Part shown: piece after piece, positions 17,554 to 26,197 of the stretch
How positions within the stretch are numbered: position 1 is the first letter of the stretch
Layout of the letters: each line of letters opens with the position of its first letter
From: an uncultured Alphaproteobacteria bacterium
GTDB taxonomy: Bacteria; Pseudomonadota; Alphaproteobacteria; Methylaequorales; Methylaequoraceae
NCBI GenBank assembly: GCA_902617375.1
Contig: CACMWI010000007.1
Coordinates: forward strand, 1 to 64,000
Reading direction: 5' to 3'
DNA: 64,000 nucleotides
Notes under the pieces: generated by a model
The model's database searches: none
Told to the model about the DNA's origin: nothing
What the model saw: the letters and a program-made list of their open reading frames with translations, nothing else
Program-made: the position numbers and the translations under genes

Positions 17554-18693
17554 ATGGTGCAATATTCAATTTTTTCAACAAATTATAAATCATCCAAAGG
17601 CAGGATTTTTGGTGAAAAAGATGATCCTAATAGAACTTGTTTTATGAGAGATAGAGATAGGATTATTCATTCCTCAGCATTTAGAAGGTTGAAATATAAA
17701 ACACAAGTGTTTGTTCACCACGAAGAGGATTACTTCAGAACCAGATTATCTCATAGTTTAGAAGTTTCACAATTATCAAGATCTATCTCAAAAGTTTTTA
17801 ATATAAATGACGATCTAACTGAATCAATATCACTTAGTCATGATCTAGGGCATACACCTTTTGGTCATGCTGGCGAAGAAGTTTTAAATAAAAAAATGAA
17901 AGGAAAAGGTGGTTTTAATCATAATTATCAAGCTTTAAAAATTTTAACCGTTTTAGAAAAAAAATATCTAGATTTTGATGGGTTAAATCTAACTTTTGAA
18001 ACTTTAGACGGCATATTAAAACATAACGGTCCGATTACTTCTGTATTACCTAGTTATATTCAAAATTTTATTAATTTTTTTGGTGGGGAAAAAAATTCTC
18101 AAGGATCTTTTGAAGCTCAAATTGCTGCTATATGTGATGATATTGCATATAATAATAATGATATTGATGATGGCTTGTATGCAGGATTATTTGAAATAGA
18201 GGAGTTAAATGAATTAGAAATAATCAAAGACGCTTTGAAAAAAATTAATTTAAAAAAAAGTAAAGAGTTTAGAAGAATTAAATATGAGTTGATAAGAAAA
18301 CTAATAAATATAATGGTTGATGATTTAATTAGAAACACTAAGCAAAATATCCTTAATTTCAAAATTAAAAACTGCAATGAAATTTTAGAGCTTGATAAAC
18401 CTTTGGTAATTTTTGGAGATGAAATGAAAAATAAAGAAAAAAAATTAAAAGTTTTTTTAAAAAATAAAATGTATAATCACCCTAAAGTTAAAACAATGAA
18501 CTTTAAAGCAAAAAAAATAGTGTCTGACCTATTTGATCTTTACATTGATGAGCCATATCTGTTACCAACTGGTTGGAGAAACTTTAAAGATGAAAATGAA
18601 AAATACGTTAATGTTTCTGACTACATATCAGGAATGACAGACAATTATGCTGTCAATATTCACAAAAAATATTTTGATCTATATAGTCATTAA
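17554..18693 (+). CDS. dgt: dGTP triphosphohydrolase-like protein
   Basis: The 379-residue HD-superfamily dNTPase removes triphosphate from dNTPs. HD residues are visible in RLSHSLEV and SHDLGHTPFGHAGEE, followed by the CDDIAYNNNDIDDGL signature. RDRDRIIHSSAFRRLKYKTQVF is the conserved N-terminal motif. It heads a long operon; argS starts within its stop (TAATG). In Alphaproteobacteria dgt-argS-SPOR-nagZ-scpAB-tatABC is a conserved arrangement. Confidence 0.93.
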   Translation: MVQYSIFSTNYKSSKGRIFGEKDDPNRTCFMRDRDRIIHSSAFRRLKYKTQVFVHHEEDYFRTRLSHSLEVSQLSRSISKVFNINDDLTESISLSHDLGHTPFGHAGEEVLNKKMKGKGGFNHNYQALKILTVLEKKYLDFDGLNLTFETLDGILKHNGPITSVLPSYIQNFINFFGGEKNSQGSFEAQIAAICDDIAYNNNDIDDGLYAGLFEIEELNELEIIKDALKKINLKKSKEFRRIKYELIRKLINIMVDDLIRNTKQNILNFKIKNCNEILELDKPLVIFGDEMKNKEKKLKVFLKNKMYNHPKVKTMNFKAKKIVSDLFDLYIDEPYLLPTGWRNFKDENEKYVNVSDYISGMTDNYAVNIHKKYFDLYSH

Positions 18694-20405
18694 TGTTTTA
18701 TCATGATTTATTAAAAAAAGAATTATTTGATTATATTAATTCAGAATATTCTAAAAAAAATATTAAAGAGGTTCCAAACAAATCATCTTTTAATATTGAA
18801 ATTCCAACAAATAAAAAATTTGGTGATTTATCTACTAATATCGCAATGGTATTCGCTAAGAAAATTGGACTTCCACCAAGAGATTTGGCTTTAAAACTAT
18901 CCAAGCACATGAATAAAGATAACTTTATTGAAAAGCTAGAGGTTGTTGGACCAGGATTTTTAAATATATTTTTCAAAAAGTCGTTTTGGCAAGATCAATT
19001 AAAAGTCTTTTTTAAAAATGTTAACTCTTTCAATTATAAAATTGTAAAGAAAAATATCTGTTTAGAATTTGTTTCTGCTAACCCAACTGGACTTATGCAT
19101 ATTGGACATGCTAGAGGTGCGGTTTTGGGTGATACTATCGCATCCGTTTTAGAAGAAGTTGGTCACAAAGTTACCAAAGAATACTATATAAATGATGCAG
19201 GTGAACAAATTAAGAAACTAAAAAAAACAATAAAATTTCACATTAACAATAAAAATAATAAAAAAATAAAGACTGATGATGAACTGTACCCAGGAGAGTA
19301 CTTAAAGGAAATTTCAAAAAAGATTTATAAACAAGAGTTATCTGAACTTATGTTAGAAAATAAGATAATTAAATTTATTATGAATGATATAAAGGAGGAT
19401 CTATTAAAAATAAAAATTAAGCATGATTCTTTTGTTTCAGAGAAAAAATGCTCTTCAAAAAAGAATATTGATGAGATACTTAAAAAACTCAATCAAAAAA
19501 AATTAACTTATTATGGTTATCAGGAAAAACCAAAGTCGTTAAATAATGAAAGTTGGGAAAGAAAAAAGCTTTTATTATTTAAATCACAAGAACACGGTGA
19601 TGAAGCCGATAGAGCTCTAATTAAATCAAATGGTGAACTAACTTATTTTATGACGGATATAATTTATCACCAAAAGAAAGTTGATAAGAAATTTGATATT
19701 TTGTTAAATATTTGGGGTTCAGATCATTCAGGTTATGTAAAAAGATTACAAAGTGCCCTAGAACAATTGAATAAGAAAGCAAATTATATCTTTGAGATCA
19801 AATTGACTTCATTAGTTAATTTATTAAATGACAAACAAGTTGTAAAAATGTCTAAAAGAGAGGGTAACTATGTTACCTTAAGAGAGGTTGTAGAGAAGGT
19901 GGGTCCAGATGTTTTGAGGTACATGATGATTTCAAGAAGTGTTGATAAAAAAATAGACTTTGATTTTGAAATTGTTAAATCTAAATCAAAAGACAACCCT
20001 GTTTTTTATATTCAATATGCTTATGCAAGGTGTATGTCACTTATTAAAATTTATGAAAAAACATTTAATATTTCTTTGAGAAATATTGATATTAAGAAAG
20101 TAAATTTGTCTAATCTTAATTTAAATGAAGAGACAATTATGATAATAAAAATTTGTAATTTTTTTAATGTAATAATCAAAGCTGCTAAGTTTTACGAACC
20201 TCATAGAATAGCTAACTACCTGTTTGATATTGCAAAAGATTTTCATGCATATTGGGGTCTCGGTAAAGTGGATTCGTCAAAAAAGGTAATTATTGATCAA
20301 AATGCTAATATTTCTCTTTCTAGAATTATACTTATACTTTCAATTAGTAAAATTATTAAAAAGGGAATGAATATATTAAAAATTGAATGTCCGGAGAATA
20401 TGTAG
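18693..20405 (+). CDS. argS: Arginine--tRNA ligase
   Basis: The 570-residue class Ia synthetase has an N-terminal additional domain with FGDLSTNIAM, the HIGH-type motif ANPTGLMHIGHARGA, and KMSKREGNYVTL. The C-terminal DALR anticodon-binding domain spans roughly residues 440-570 with YAYAR and the helical bundle. The length is typical. It overlaps dgt by one base, and the SPOR gene follows with an ATG one base after its stop. Confidence 0.95.
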   Translation: MFYHDLLKKELFDYINSEYSKKNIKEVPNKSSFNIEIPTNKKFGDLSTNIAMVFAKKIGLPPRDLALKLSKHMNKDNFIEKLEVVGPGFLNIFFKKSFWQDQLKVFFKNVNSFNYKIVKKNICLEFVSANPTGLMHIGHARGAVLGDTIASVLEEVGHKVTKEYYINDAGEQIKKLKKTIKFHINNKNNKKIKTDDELYPGEYLKEISKKIYKQELSELMLENKIIKFIMNDIKEDLLKIKIKHDSFVSEKKCSSKKNIDEILKKLNQKKLTYYGYQEKPKSLNNESWERKKLLLFKSQEHGDEADRALIKSNGELTYFMTDIIYHQKKVDKKFDILLNIWGSDHSGYVKRLQSALEQLNKKANYIFEIKLTSLVNLLNDKQVVKMSKREGNYVTLREVVEKVGPDVLRYMMISRSVDKKIDFDFEIVKSKSKDNPVFYIQYAYARCMSLIKIYEKTFNISLRNIDIKKVNLSNLNLNEETIMIIKICNFFNVIIKAAKFYEPHRIANYLFDIAKDFHAYWGLGKVDSSKKVIIDQNANISLSRIILILSISKIIKKGMNILKIECPENM

Positions 20406-20406
20406 A

Positions 20407-20931
20407 ATGAATAAGAATAGATTTAAGTTGTTGAGTATAATATTATCTTATGTTTTTTTTATTTTTGTAATTATTATTTCAATAAACGCAGTCGTACCAG
20501 AAAAAGATCTTAAAGTATTAAAACCGAAAGAAATTTTAGTTAAAAAAGTTGATAACAATTTTTTAAGAGATAAAAACTCTGTTTACGAAATATTAGAAAA
20601 AAAGAATCATGAGCCTGAAAAAATTACGGAGTCTGAGGAAGATGAATCAAATACAAAAATAATAAAAAAAGGTATTAAAAAAGATAATTTCAGAATTCAA
20701 TTCGCTTCATTTAAAGAAAAACAAAAAAGCTTAGAAATCTCAACTAAATTGAGAGAAAAAATGTCAAAGATACCTATAGGAATTAACCTAATTGTAAAAG
20801 AAGTTAAAATAAAGGAAAATCAAACTTTTTATAGAGTAATATCTGAAAGTAAATATCCATTTGGAAAAGCAAAGAGTGAATGCGCAAAATTTAAAAAAAA
20901 TAAGATCCAATGTATAATTATTAAGAGTTAA
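20407..20931 (+). CDS. SPOR-domain membrane protein
   Basis: The 174-residue protein has one N-terminal membrane segment (LLSIILSYVFFIFVIIISINAV) and a charged linker. The C-terminal SPOR domain (about 100-174) has RIQFASFKEKQKS, then the FYRVISES strand and a K-SECAKFKKN helix. SPOR domains bind denuded peptidoglycan at the division septum, so it is probably a bitopic inner-membrane protein of cell-wall remodelling. I chose the ATG at 20407, just after argS; an in-frame upstream ATG at 20383 lies inside argS. It precedes nagZ, a peptidoglycan-recycling gene. Confidence 0.8.
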   Translation: MNKNRFKLLSIILSYVFFIFVIIISINAVVPEKDLKVLKPKEILVKKVDNNFLRDKNSVYEILEKKNHEPEKITESEEDESNTKIIKKGIKKDNFRIQFASFKEKQKSLEISTKLREKMSKIPIGINLIVKEVKIKENQTFYRVISESKYPFGKAKSECAKFKKNKIQCIIIKS

Positions 20932-20932
20932 A

Positions 20933-21958
20933 ATGAAACAAGTAGATGCCATAATTTTATCTTGTTTTGGTTATGAACTTACGTCTAATGAAAAAAATTT
21001 TTTCAAAAACATTAATCCTTTTGGATTCGTTCTTTTTAAAAGAAATTTTAAAAACAAAAAACAAATTAAACAACTAATTCAAAACCTTAAAAAAGCAACT
21101 TTAAACCATGATTTATTAATTTTTATTGATCAAGAGGGTGGTAGGGTGCAAAGACTGGATAACCACGAGTTTACTAAATTTTCTCCTCAAATGATATTTG
21201 GTAATATCTACCAAAAAGATAAGCAGAAAGCTCTAGATTTAGCTTATAAATCTGCATTTCTAATGGGTGAACAACTTAAAGAAATTTGTATAGATGTAAA
21301 TTTTTCACCAGTGTGTGACCTTTTCTTTGATAATGCACACAAAGTAATAGGTGATAGATCGTTTGGATCAGATCCTGAATTAGTACTAAATTTGTCAAAT
21401 GCTTTTTGTAAAGCGCTTAAAGACTCTGGAATTATTCCAGTGCCAAAGCATTTTCCTGGTCATGGTAGATCAAAGTTCGATACACATTTACGATCATCAA
21501 TTATAAATGAAAGTTATAATGATTTAATAAAAACCGACTTAGTACCATTTAAGATTCTTGATAAATCGTTAATGGTTATGCTGGCGCATATAAAATATCC
21601 ATTAATTGATTCAAAAGTTGCTACTTACTCAAACGAAATTATAAGGAATATTTTAAGGAAAAAGTTTAAATTTAAAGGTCTTGTTATTTCCGATGACATT
21701 TCAATGAAAGCAATTCAGGAAGATCTTCAGACTAAAGTAACCAATTGTTATGAAGGTGGATGTGATATAGTAATGTATTGCAAAGGAGATTTAAATGATA
21801 TGAAATTAATTTATCCATTTGTCCAAGTTTTGGAAAATAAAATGATGAATTTCTTTTATAATGAGAGAGAAAAAATAATACTTAAAAGAAAAAATAATAA
21901 CAAATTTAAGTCTGACCTGATAGAATACAATTTGATAAGTAATGCATCTGAATCTTAA
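20933..21958 (+). CDS. nagZ: Beta-N-acetylhexosaminidase (GH3)
   Basis: The 341-residue GH3 enzyme cleaves N-acetylglucosamine from anhydro-muropeptides during peptidoglycan recycling. Landmarks are FIDQEGGRVQRL, the NagZ-specific KHFPGHGRSKFDTH loop carrying the catalytic histidine, and the nucleophile in VISDDISMKA. No signal peptide is present, as expected for a cytoplasmic enzyme. It starts one base after the SPOR gene and overlaps scpA by 17 bases. Confidence 0.93.
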   Translation: MKQVDAIILSCFGYELTSNEKNFFKNINPFGFVLFKRNFKNKKQIKQLIQNLKKATLNHDLLIFIDQEGGRVQRLDNHEFTKFSPQMIFGNIYQKDKQKALDLAYKSAFLMGEQLKEICIDVNFSPVCDLFFDNAHKVIGDRSFGSDPELVLNLSNAFCKALKDSGIIPVPKHFPGHGRSKFDTHLRSSIINESYNDLIKTDLVPFKILDKSLMVMLAHIKYPLIDSKVATYSNEIIRNILRKKFKFKGLVISDDISMKAIQEDLQTKVTNCYEGGCDIVMYCKGDLNDMKLIYPFVQVLENKMMNFFYNEREKIILKRKNNNKFKSDLIEYNLISNASES

Positions 21959-22649
21959 CATAAGCGGTTATGAAGGACCTTTAGATTTATTACTTGATTT
22001 GTCAAAAAAACAAAAAGTAGATATAAAAAAGATTTCAATACTAGAATTGGCTAATCAATACCTAAATTTTGTAGAAGAAAACCTTGAAAATTTAAAATTA
22101 ACGGCCGACTATCTAGTAATGGCATCCTTGTTGGCTTATTTGAAATCTAAGTTACTTATTCCCGAAGAAAAAGAAGAGGTTCAGGAAATTCAAGAGGATT
22201 TGACACAAAGAATCCTTCATTATAATGCTATAAAAAAACTGTCAAATAAAATATTTCAACTCCCAATAGAAGGTTACGATTTCTTAAATATTTCAATTAA
22301 GAATGAATTTATTATAAGTAATAAAATTGTTCCAAAAATATCTCTACAAGACTTAATTTTAAAGTATTCTGAAATTTTTAAAAAAAAAAAATCAATTAAA
22401 CTTCTGACAGAGGAAAATGACTTTTACAGTCTTGAAGATGGAGAAACGTGGCTTAAAAGTATTTTTAAATTAAAAGAAAAAAATTGGTTAAATCTTTTTA
22501 AGTTTCTTCCAGAGGATACAAAAAGTTTAAAAATGAAGAAATCTGCAATATTATCTCTGTTACTAGCTTCACTTGACAATGTTAATCAAGGAAAAATATT
22601 AATAAATCAAAAAGATCATTTTGATGAAATTATGGTAAAATTAAAATAA
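21942..22649 (+). CDS. scpA: Segregation and condensation protein A
   Basis: The 235-residue kleisin subunit of the SMC complex has the characteristic N-terminus YEGPLDLLLDLSKKQKVDI and the LLAYLKSKLLIP motif. The C-terminus (FLALLELVK-like region, LLASLDNVNQGKI) binds the SMC head. It is encoded head-to-tail with scpB (one-base overlap TAATG), supporting stoichiometric synthesis. Confidence 0.93.
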   Translation: MHLNLNISGYEGPLDLLLDLSKKQKVDIKKISILELANQYLNFVEENLENLKLTADYLVMASLLAYLKSKLLIPEEKEEVQEIQEDLTQRILHYNAIKKLSNKIFQLPIEGYDFLNISIKNEFIISNKIVPKISLQDLILKYSEIFKKKKSIKLLTEENDFYSLEDGETWLKSIFKLKEKNWLNLFKFLPEDTKSLKMKKSAILSLLLASLDNVNQGKILINQKDHFDEIMVKLK

Positions 22650-23170
22650 TGGATTATAAGATTGCAAAAAATTTCATTGAATCGCTTATCTTTTCTGCGG
22701 AGGAACCCTTGACGAAAGAAAGTATGAAAAAGATGCTGTCCTATTACGGTGACTTTAATTTAGATCTCATTCTAAGTGAGTTAAAAAACGATTATAGGAA
22801 TAGGGGTGTTGAATTGATTGAACTAGAAAAAAGATTTTATTTTAAAACAGCTGATACACTAAATGATTACATGAGAATTGAGACAAAGAAAACTAGAAAT
22901 TTGTCTCCAGCAGCAATGGAAACTTTAGCTATAATTTCTTATCACCAACCGGTTACAAGAGCTGAAATAGAAAAAGTTAGAGGAAAACCAGTTTTTAGAG
23001 GTACATTAGATACTTTATTGGAGTTAAAATGGATAAAACCCTCTGGTAGGAGGGAAACACCTGGTCGACCAGTAACATGGGTAACAGATTTTGAATTTTT
23101 AAGACACTTCGGGTTAAAATCTATTAAAGATTTACCAAAAGTTGATGAATTAGAATCAGTTATCTTGTAG
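22649..23170 (+). CDS. scpB: Segregation and condensation protein B
   Basis: The 173-residue protein has tandem winged-helix domains and the family signature LSPAAMETLAIISYHQPVTR followed by I-E-KVRG. GRRETPGRPVTWVTD and FL-RHFGL are also conserved. It partners ScpA and SMC in chromosome condensation. It lies between scpA and tatA in the conserved alphaproteobacterial order. Confidence 0.94.
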   Translation: MDYKIAKNFIESLIFSAEEPLTKESMKKMLSYYGDFNLDLILSELKNDYRNRGVELIELEKRFYFKTADTLNDYMRIETKKTRNLSPAAMETLAIISYHQPVTRAEIEKVRGKPVFRGTLDTLLELKWIKPSGRRETPGRPVTWVTDFEFLRHFGLKSIKDLPKVDELESVIL

Positions 23171-23194
23171 GATATTTTTAATAAGGGAGAAATT

Positions 23195-23347
23195 ATGTTT
23201 GGTTTAGGTCATTGGGAAATTATTTTAATTCTGGTCATAGTTTTAATATTCTTTGGTGCAGGGAAGTTGCCAAAAGTAGCAGGAGAAATAGCTAAAGGAA
23301 TTAAGTCATTCAGGCAAGGTTTAAAAGATGACAAGAAAGAAAAGTAA
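23195..23347 (+). CDS. tatA: Twin-arginine translocase subunit TatA (very short)
   Basis: This is a 50-residue ORF starting at ATG 23195 with a good Shine-Dalgarno (AAGGGAGA) a few bases upstream. The product begins MFGLGHWEIILILVIVLIFF, a membrane helix, followed by the TatA hinge FGAGKLPKVAGEI and the amphipathic helix KGIKSFRQGLKDD. It ends in KKEK. TatA oligomers form the translocation path for folded, twin-arginine cargo. Its length is near the minimum for the family. It sits directly upstream of tatB and tatC. Confidence 0.93.
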   Translation: MFGLGHWEIILILVIVLIFFGAGKLPKVAGEIAKGIKSFRQGLKDDKKEK

Positions 23348-23356
23348 AATGATTCC

Positions 23357-23599
23357 ATGCTCAATATAGGTTTAATTGAATTTTTAATAATATTTTTTTT
23401 TTTTATTTTACTCGTTAAGCCTGAAGATATCCCCATTATATTTAAAAACCTTGGATTATTTTACAGAAAAATAAGTAGATATTTTTACAACATTAAATAT
23501 GAAATTGATGAAATCAATAAAGAATTCTCAGAAGTAAAGATAAACAAAAAGAAAATTAAGAATGAAGTATCTAGATCATCTAAAAGAGCTAAGAAATAG
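23357..23599 (+). CDS. tatB: Sec-independent translocase subunit TatB
   Basis: The 80-residue protein has an N-terminal membrane helix (IGLIEFLIIFFFFILLV) and the TatA/B hinge (KPEDIPIIFKNLG), followed by an amphipathic helix and a lysine-rich tail. The E in IEFL is the TatB-type polar residue in the membrane helix. It is much shorter than E. coli TatB (171). The start codon lies 9 bases after tatA, and the tail overlaps tatC by 38 bases. Confidence 0.85.
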   Translation: MLNIGLIEFLIIFFFFILLVKPEDIPIIFKNLGLFYRKISRYFYNIKYEIDEINKEFSEVKINKKKIKNEVSRSSKRAKK

Positions 23600-24284
23600 A
23601 CTGCTTTTAAGTTTTTTATTTCTAATTATAAGTTTTATTTTTTTTTTTTATAATGCTTCTCACTTGGGAGAACTTCTCTCTAAACCTTTATTCAAATTAT
23701 TTGTTGACTCAGATAACAAAAGGATGATTTTTACTGGATTACCCGAAGTTTTCATATCTAATCTAAAAATATCATTATTTGCTTCTTTTATTATCTCAAT
23801 GCCCTTTTTAATTGTTCAAATGGTACTTTTTTTATCACCGGCAATGTATAAGAAAGAAAAGAAGATTTTTATGCCAATATTTTTTTTAGTTCCAATCTTA
23901 TTTTTTTTTGGAATTGCTTTTGCCTATTTTGTTTTAATTCCTCTTATTTGGTCTTTTTTTATTTCTTTTGAAAACTTGTTTTCTTCAGGTCTTAATTTAG
24001 AACTTGAGTCTAGATATTCAGAATATATGAAGTTAACAATGTTCCTGTTGTTTGCATCCGGAATGTCATTTGAATTTCCGATTCTTTTGATAATTTTAAC
24101 AAAATTTGGAATTGTCGATGTAAAGTTTTTAAGAAACAATAGAAAATACTTTTTTTTAGGAATTTTAGTTTTTTCAGCGTTGTTTACTCCTCCTGATATT
24201 ATTTCACAGTTAGGCATTGCTATTCCACTTATAATCTTTTATGAAGTTTCAATAGCGTTTATTTTTTTTTTTATGAGAAAGTAA
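23562..24284 (+). CDS. tatC: Sec-independent translocase subunit TatC
   Basis: The 240-residue polytopic protein has six predicted membrane segments. The conserved N-terminus YLDHLKELRNRLL binds twin-arginine signal peptides, and the FEFPI segment is the TatC motif in the third-fourth helix region. FSALFTPPDIISQ is also diagnostic. It completes the TatABC set. The start within tatB implies translational coupling. Confidence 0.95.
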   Translation: MKYLDHLKELRNRLLLSFLFLIISFIFFFYNASHLGELLSKPLFKLFVDSDNKRMIFTGLPEVFISNLKISLFASFIISMPFLIVQMVLFLSPAMYKKEKKIFMPIFFLVPILFFFGIAFAYFVLIPLIWSFFISFENLFSSGLNLELESRYSEYMKLTMFLLFASGMSFEFPILLIILTKFGIVDVKFLRNNRKYFFLGILVFSALFTPPDIISQLGIAIPLIIFYEVSIAFIFFFMRK

Positions 24285-24288
24285 AATT

Positions 24289-25566
24289 TTGCACGATATA
24301 AAGTTTATAAAAAAGAACCCTTTACTTTTAGATGATTCTTTAAAAAAAAGAAATCTACCACCTTGTAGTTCAAAAATAGTAAAAATTCACAACGAATATT
24401 TAGAACAATTAAATCAAAAACAAAAATTATTAGAAGAAAAAAACTCATTATCTAAATCTTTTTTAAATAAAGAGAAAAACGTTGAAGAAATTAAAAAATT
24501 GGTTCATGAGTTAAAAATTAAAATTGACAAGATAAGTGATATTGCAGATTTAAAATTACGAGAATTAAATCAATTAATGCTTTTTCTTCCGAATATTCTA
24601 TCTAAAAGAGTTCCTGAAGGAGAATCTGAAGAAGATAACAGAATCATTAAAGAATATGGTGAAATTAAAAACTTTAATTTTAAACCAAAAAATCATTTGG
24701 AATTAGCAGAAAATCTTGGCCTAATTGATTATAAAAAGGCAATAAAGATATCGGGAAGTAGATTTTCAATTTTAAAAAGTGATTTGGCAAAGCTTCATAG
24801 GGGGCTAATTAATTTCTTACTTGATAACAATTCATTAGAATTTGGTTTCGAAGAATATGTAGTTCCAGAACTTGTAAAAAGTGAAGCTCTCGAAGGAACG
24901 GGTCAACTTCCAAAATTTGAAGAAGATCTATTTAAAACAAATTTTAACGATCTTTATCTTATTCCGACCTCGGAAGTTCCTTTAACAAATTTGAATAGAG
25001 ATTCAATTATTAATAAAAATGATTTACCCTTAAAATATACAACATATACAAATTGCTTTAGAGCTGAGGCAGGAGCATCAGGTTCAGATACTAAAGGTTT
25101 AATGAGGGAGCATCAGTTTGGCAAAGTAGAGTTAGTAACAATTTCGGAGCCGGAGCAATCAGATGAGGAGTTAAATAATATGACAATTTGCGTTGAAAAT
25201 ATATTGAAGAAATTGTCCATACCTTACAGAATTGTGGAACTTTGTTCTGGTGATATTGGTTTTTCATCGGCTTACACTCTTGATATAGAAATATGGATGC
25301 CAGGCCAAAATAAATATAGAGAAGTATCGAGTTGTTCAAATTGTACCGATTTTCAATCAAGAAGAATGAAAATGCGTATTAAAGATTTTGAAAGTGGAGA
25401 AATTTATTATCCACATACACTAAACGGTTCATCTTTAGCTATTGGAAGACTTTTAATATCTATTCTTGAAAACTACCAAAATGAGGATGGAACAATCAAA
25501 ATTCCATCAATCTTAAAAGAATATACAAATGGTTTGAGCATTATTTCTAATGATAAAAAAATCTGA
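24289..25566 (+). CDS. serS: Serine--tRNA ligase
   Basis: The 425-residue class II synthetase has an N-terminal coiled-coil arm (about 30-105) and the catalytic core. The core shows motif 2 with CFRAEAGASGSDTKGLMREHQFGKVE, the IEIWMPGQNKYREVSSCSNC segment, and motif 3 NGSSLAIGRLLISILEN. Translation appears to begin with TTG at 24289, since the family start D-I-K-F-I sits just after it. In many Alphaproteobacteria surE follows serS; here pcm follows directly. Confidence 0.95.
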   Translation: MHDIKFIKKNPLLLDDSLKKRNLPPCSSKIVKIHNEYLEQLNQKQKLLEEKNSLSKSFLNKEKNVEEIKKLVHELKIKIDKISDIADLKLRELNQLMLFLPNILSKRVPEGESEEDNRIIKEYGEIKNFNFKPKNHLELAENLGLIDYKKAIKISGSRFSILKSDLAKLHRGLINFLLDNNSLEFGFEEYVVPELVKSEALEGTGQLPKFEEDLFKTNFNDLYLIPTSEVPLTNLNRDSIINKNDLPLKYTTYTNCFRAEAGASGSDTKGLMREHQFGKVELVTISEPEQSDEELNNMTICVENILKKLSIPYRIVELCSGDIGFSSAYTLDIEIWMPGQNKYREVSSCSNCTDFQSRRMKMRIKDFESGEIYYPHTLNGSSLAIGRLLISILENYQNEDGTIKIPSILKEYTNGLSIISNDKKI

Positions 25567-26197
25567 AATTAAAAAAAAAATTAATTTAATTTTAGAACTT
25601 CAAAATCATGGAATTGATAAAGCAGACGTTTTAAAGGTTATGGAGGAAGTTGATAGGCAAATTTTTGTAGAAGAGAGTCTAAGACAAAAAGCTTACGATA
25701 ACATAGCTCTTCCTATAGATTGTGGACAAACTATATCTCAGCCGCTTGTTGTTGCGTTAATGACCCAATTTTTAGATATAAAAAAGAACATGAGAGTATT
25801 AGAGATTGGAACTGGAAGTGGCTACCAAACTTTTATTCTCGCTAAATTAGCAAGATTTGTTTACACTGTGGAAAGACATAAATTCTTGTCTATCAATGCA
25901 AATAATCTTTTCAAAAAACTTATGGTTACAAATATTTTTTGCAAACATGGTGACGGTGGTCTTGGGTGGAAGGATCAAGCACCATTTGATAGAATAATAG
26001 TTACTGCCAGTGCTCCTGAGATTCCTGGAAAGTTAGTTGAGCAATTATCAATTAATGGTAAAATGATTATTCCCATCGGAGATCAACATAATGATCAAAT
26101 TTTAAAGTGCATTTCAAAAAATAACGAAATGCTCTCAATCACTGATATTGGTTCAGTGAGATTTGTTCCATTATTAGAAGGAAAAGAGAATAAATGA
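25550..26197 (+). CDS. pcm: Protein-L-isoaspartate O-methyltransferase
   Basis: The 215-residue repair methyltransferase has all PCMT motifs. VMEEVDRQIFV and the D-CGQTISQPLVVALMTQ substrate loop come first, then SAM motif I VLEIGTGSGYQTFILA, the VYTVER strand and the FDRIIVTASAPEIP motif. It restores isoaspartyl residues in ageing proteins. It overlaps serS by 17 bases and the next gene by four (ATGA). This is the canonical paralogue; a diverged one is at 9301. Confidence 0.92.
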   Translation: MIKKSEIKKKINLILELQNHGIDKADVLKVMEEVDRQIFVEESLRQKAYDNIALPIDCGQTISQPLVVALMTQFLDIKKNMRVLEIGTGSGYQTFILAKLARFVYTVERHKFLSINANNLFKKLMVTNIFCKHGDGGLGWKDQAPFDRIIVTASAPEIPGKLVEQLSINGKMIIPIGDQHNDQILKCISKNNEMLSITDIGSVRFVPLLEGKENK

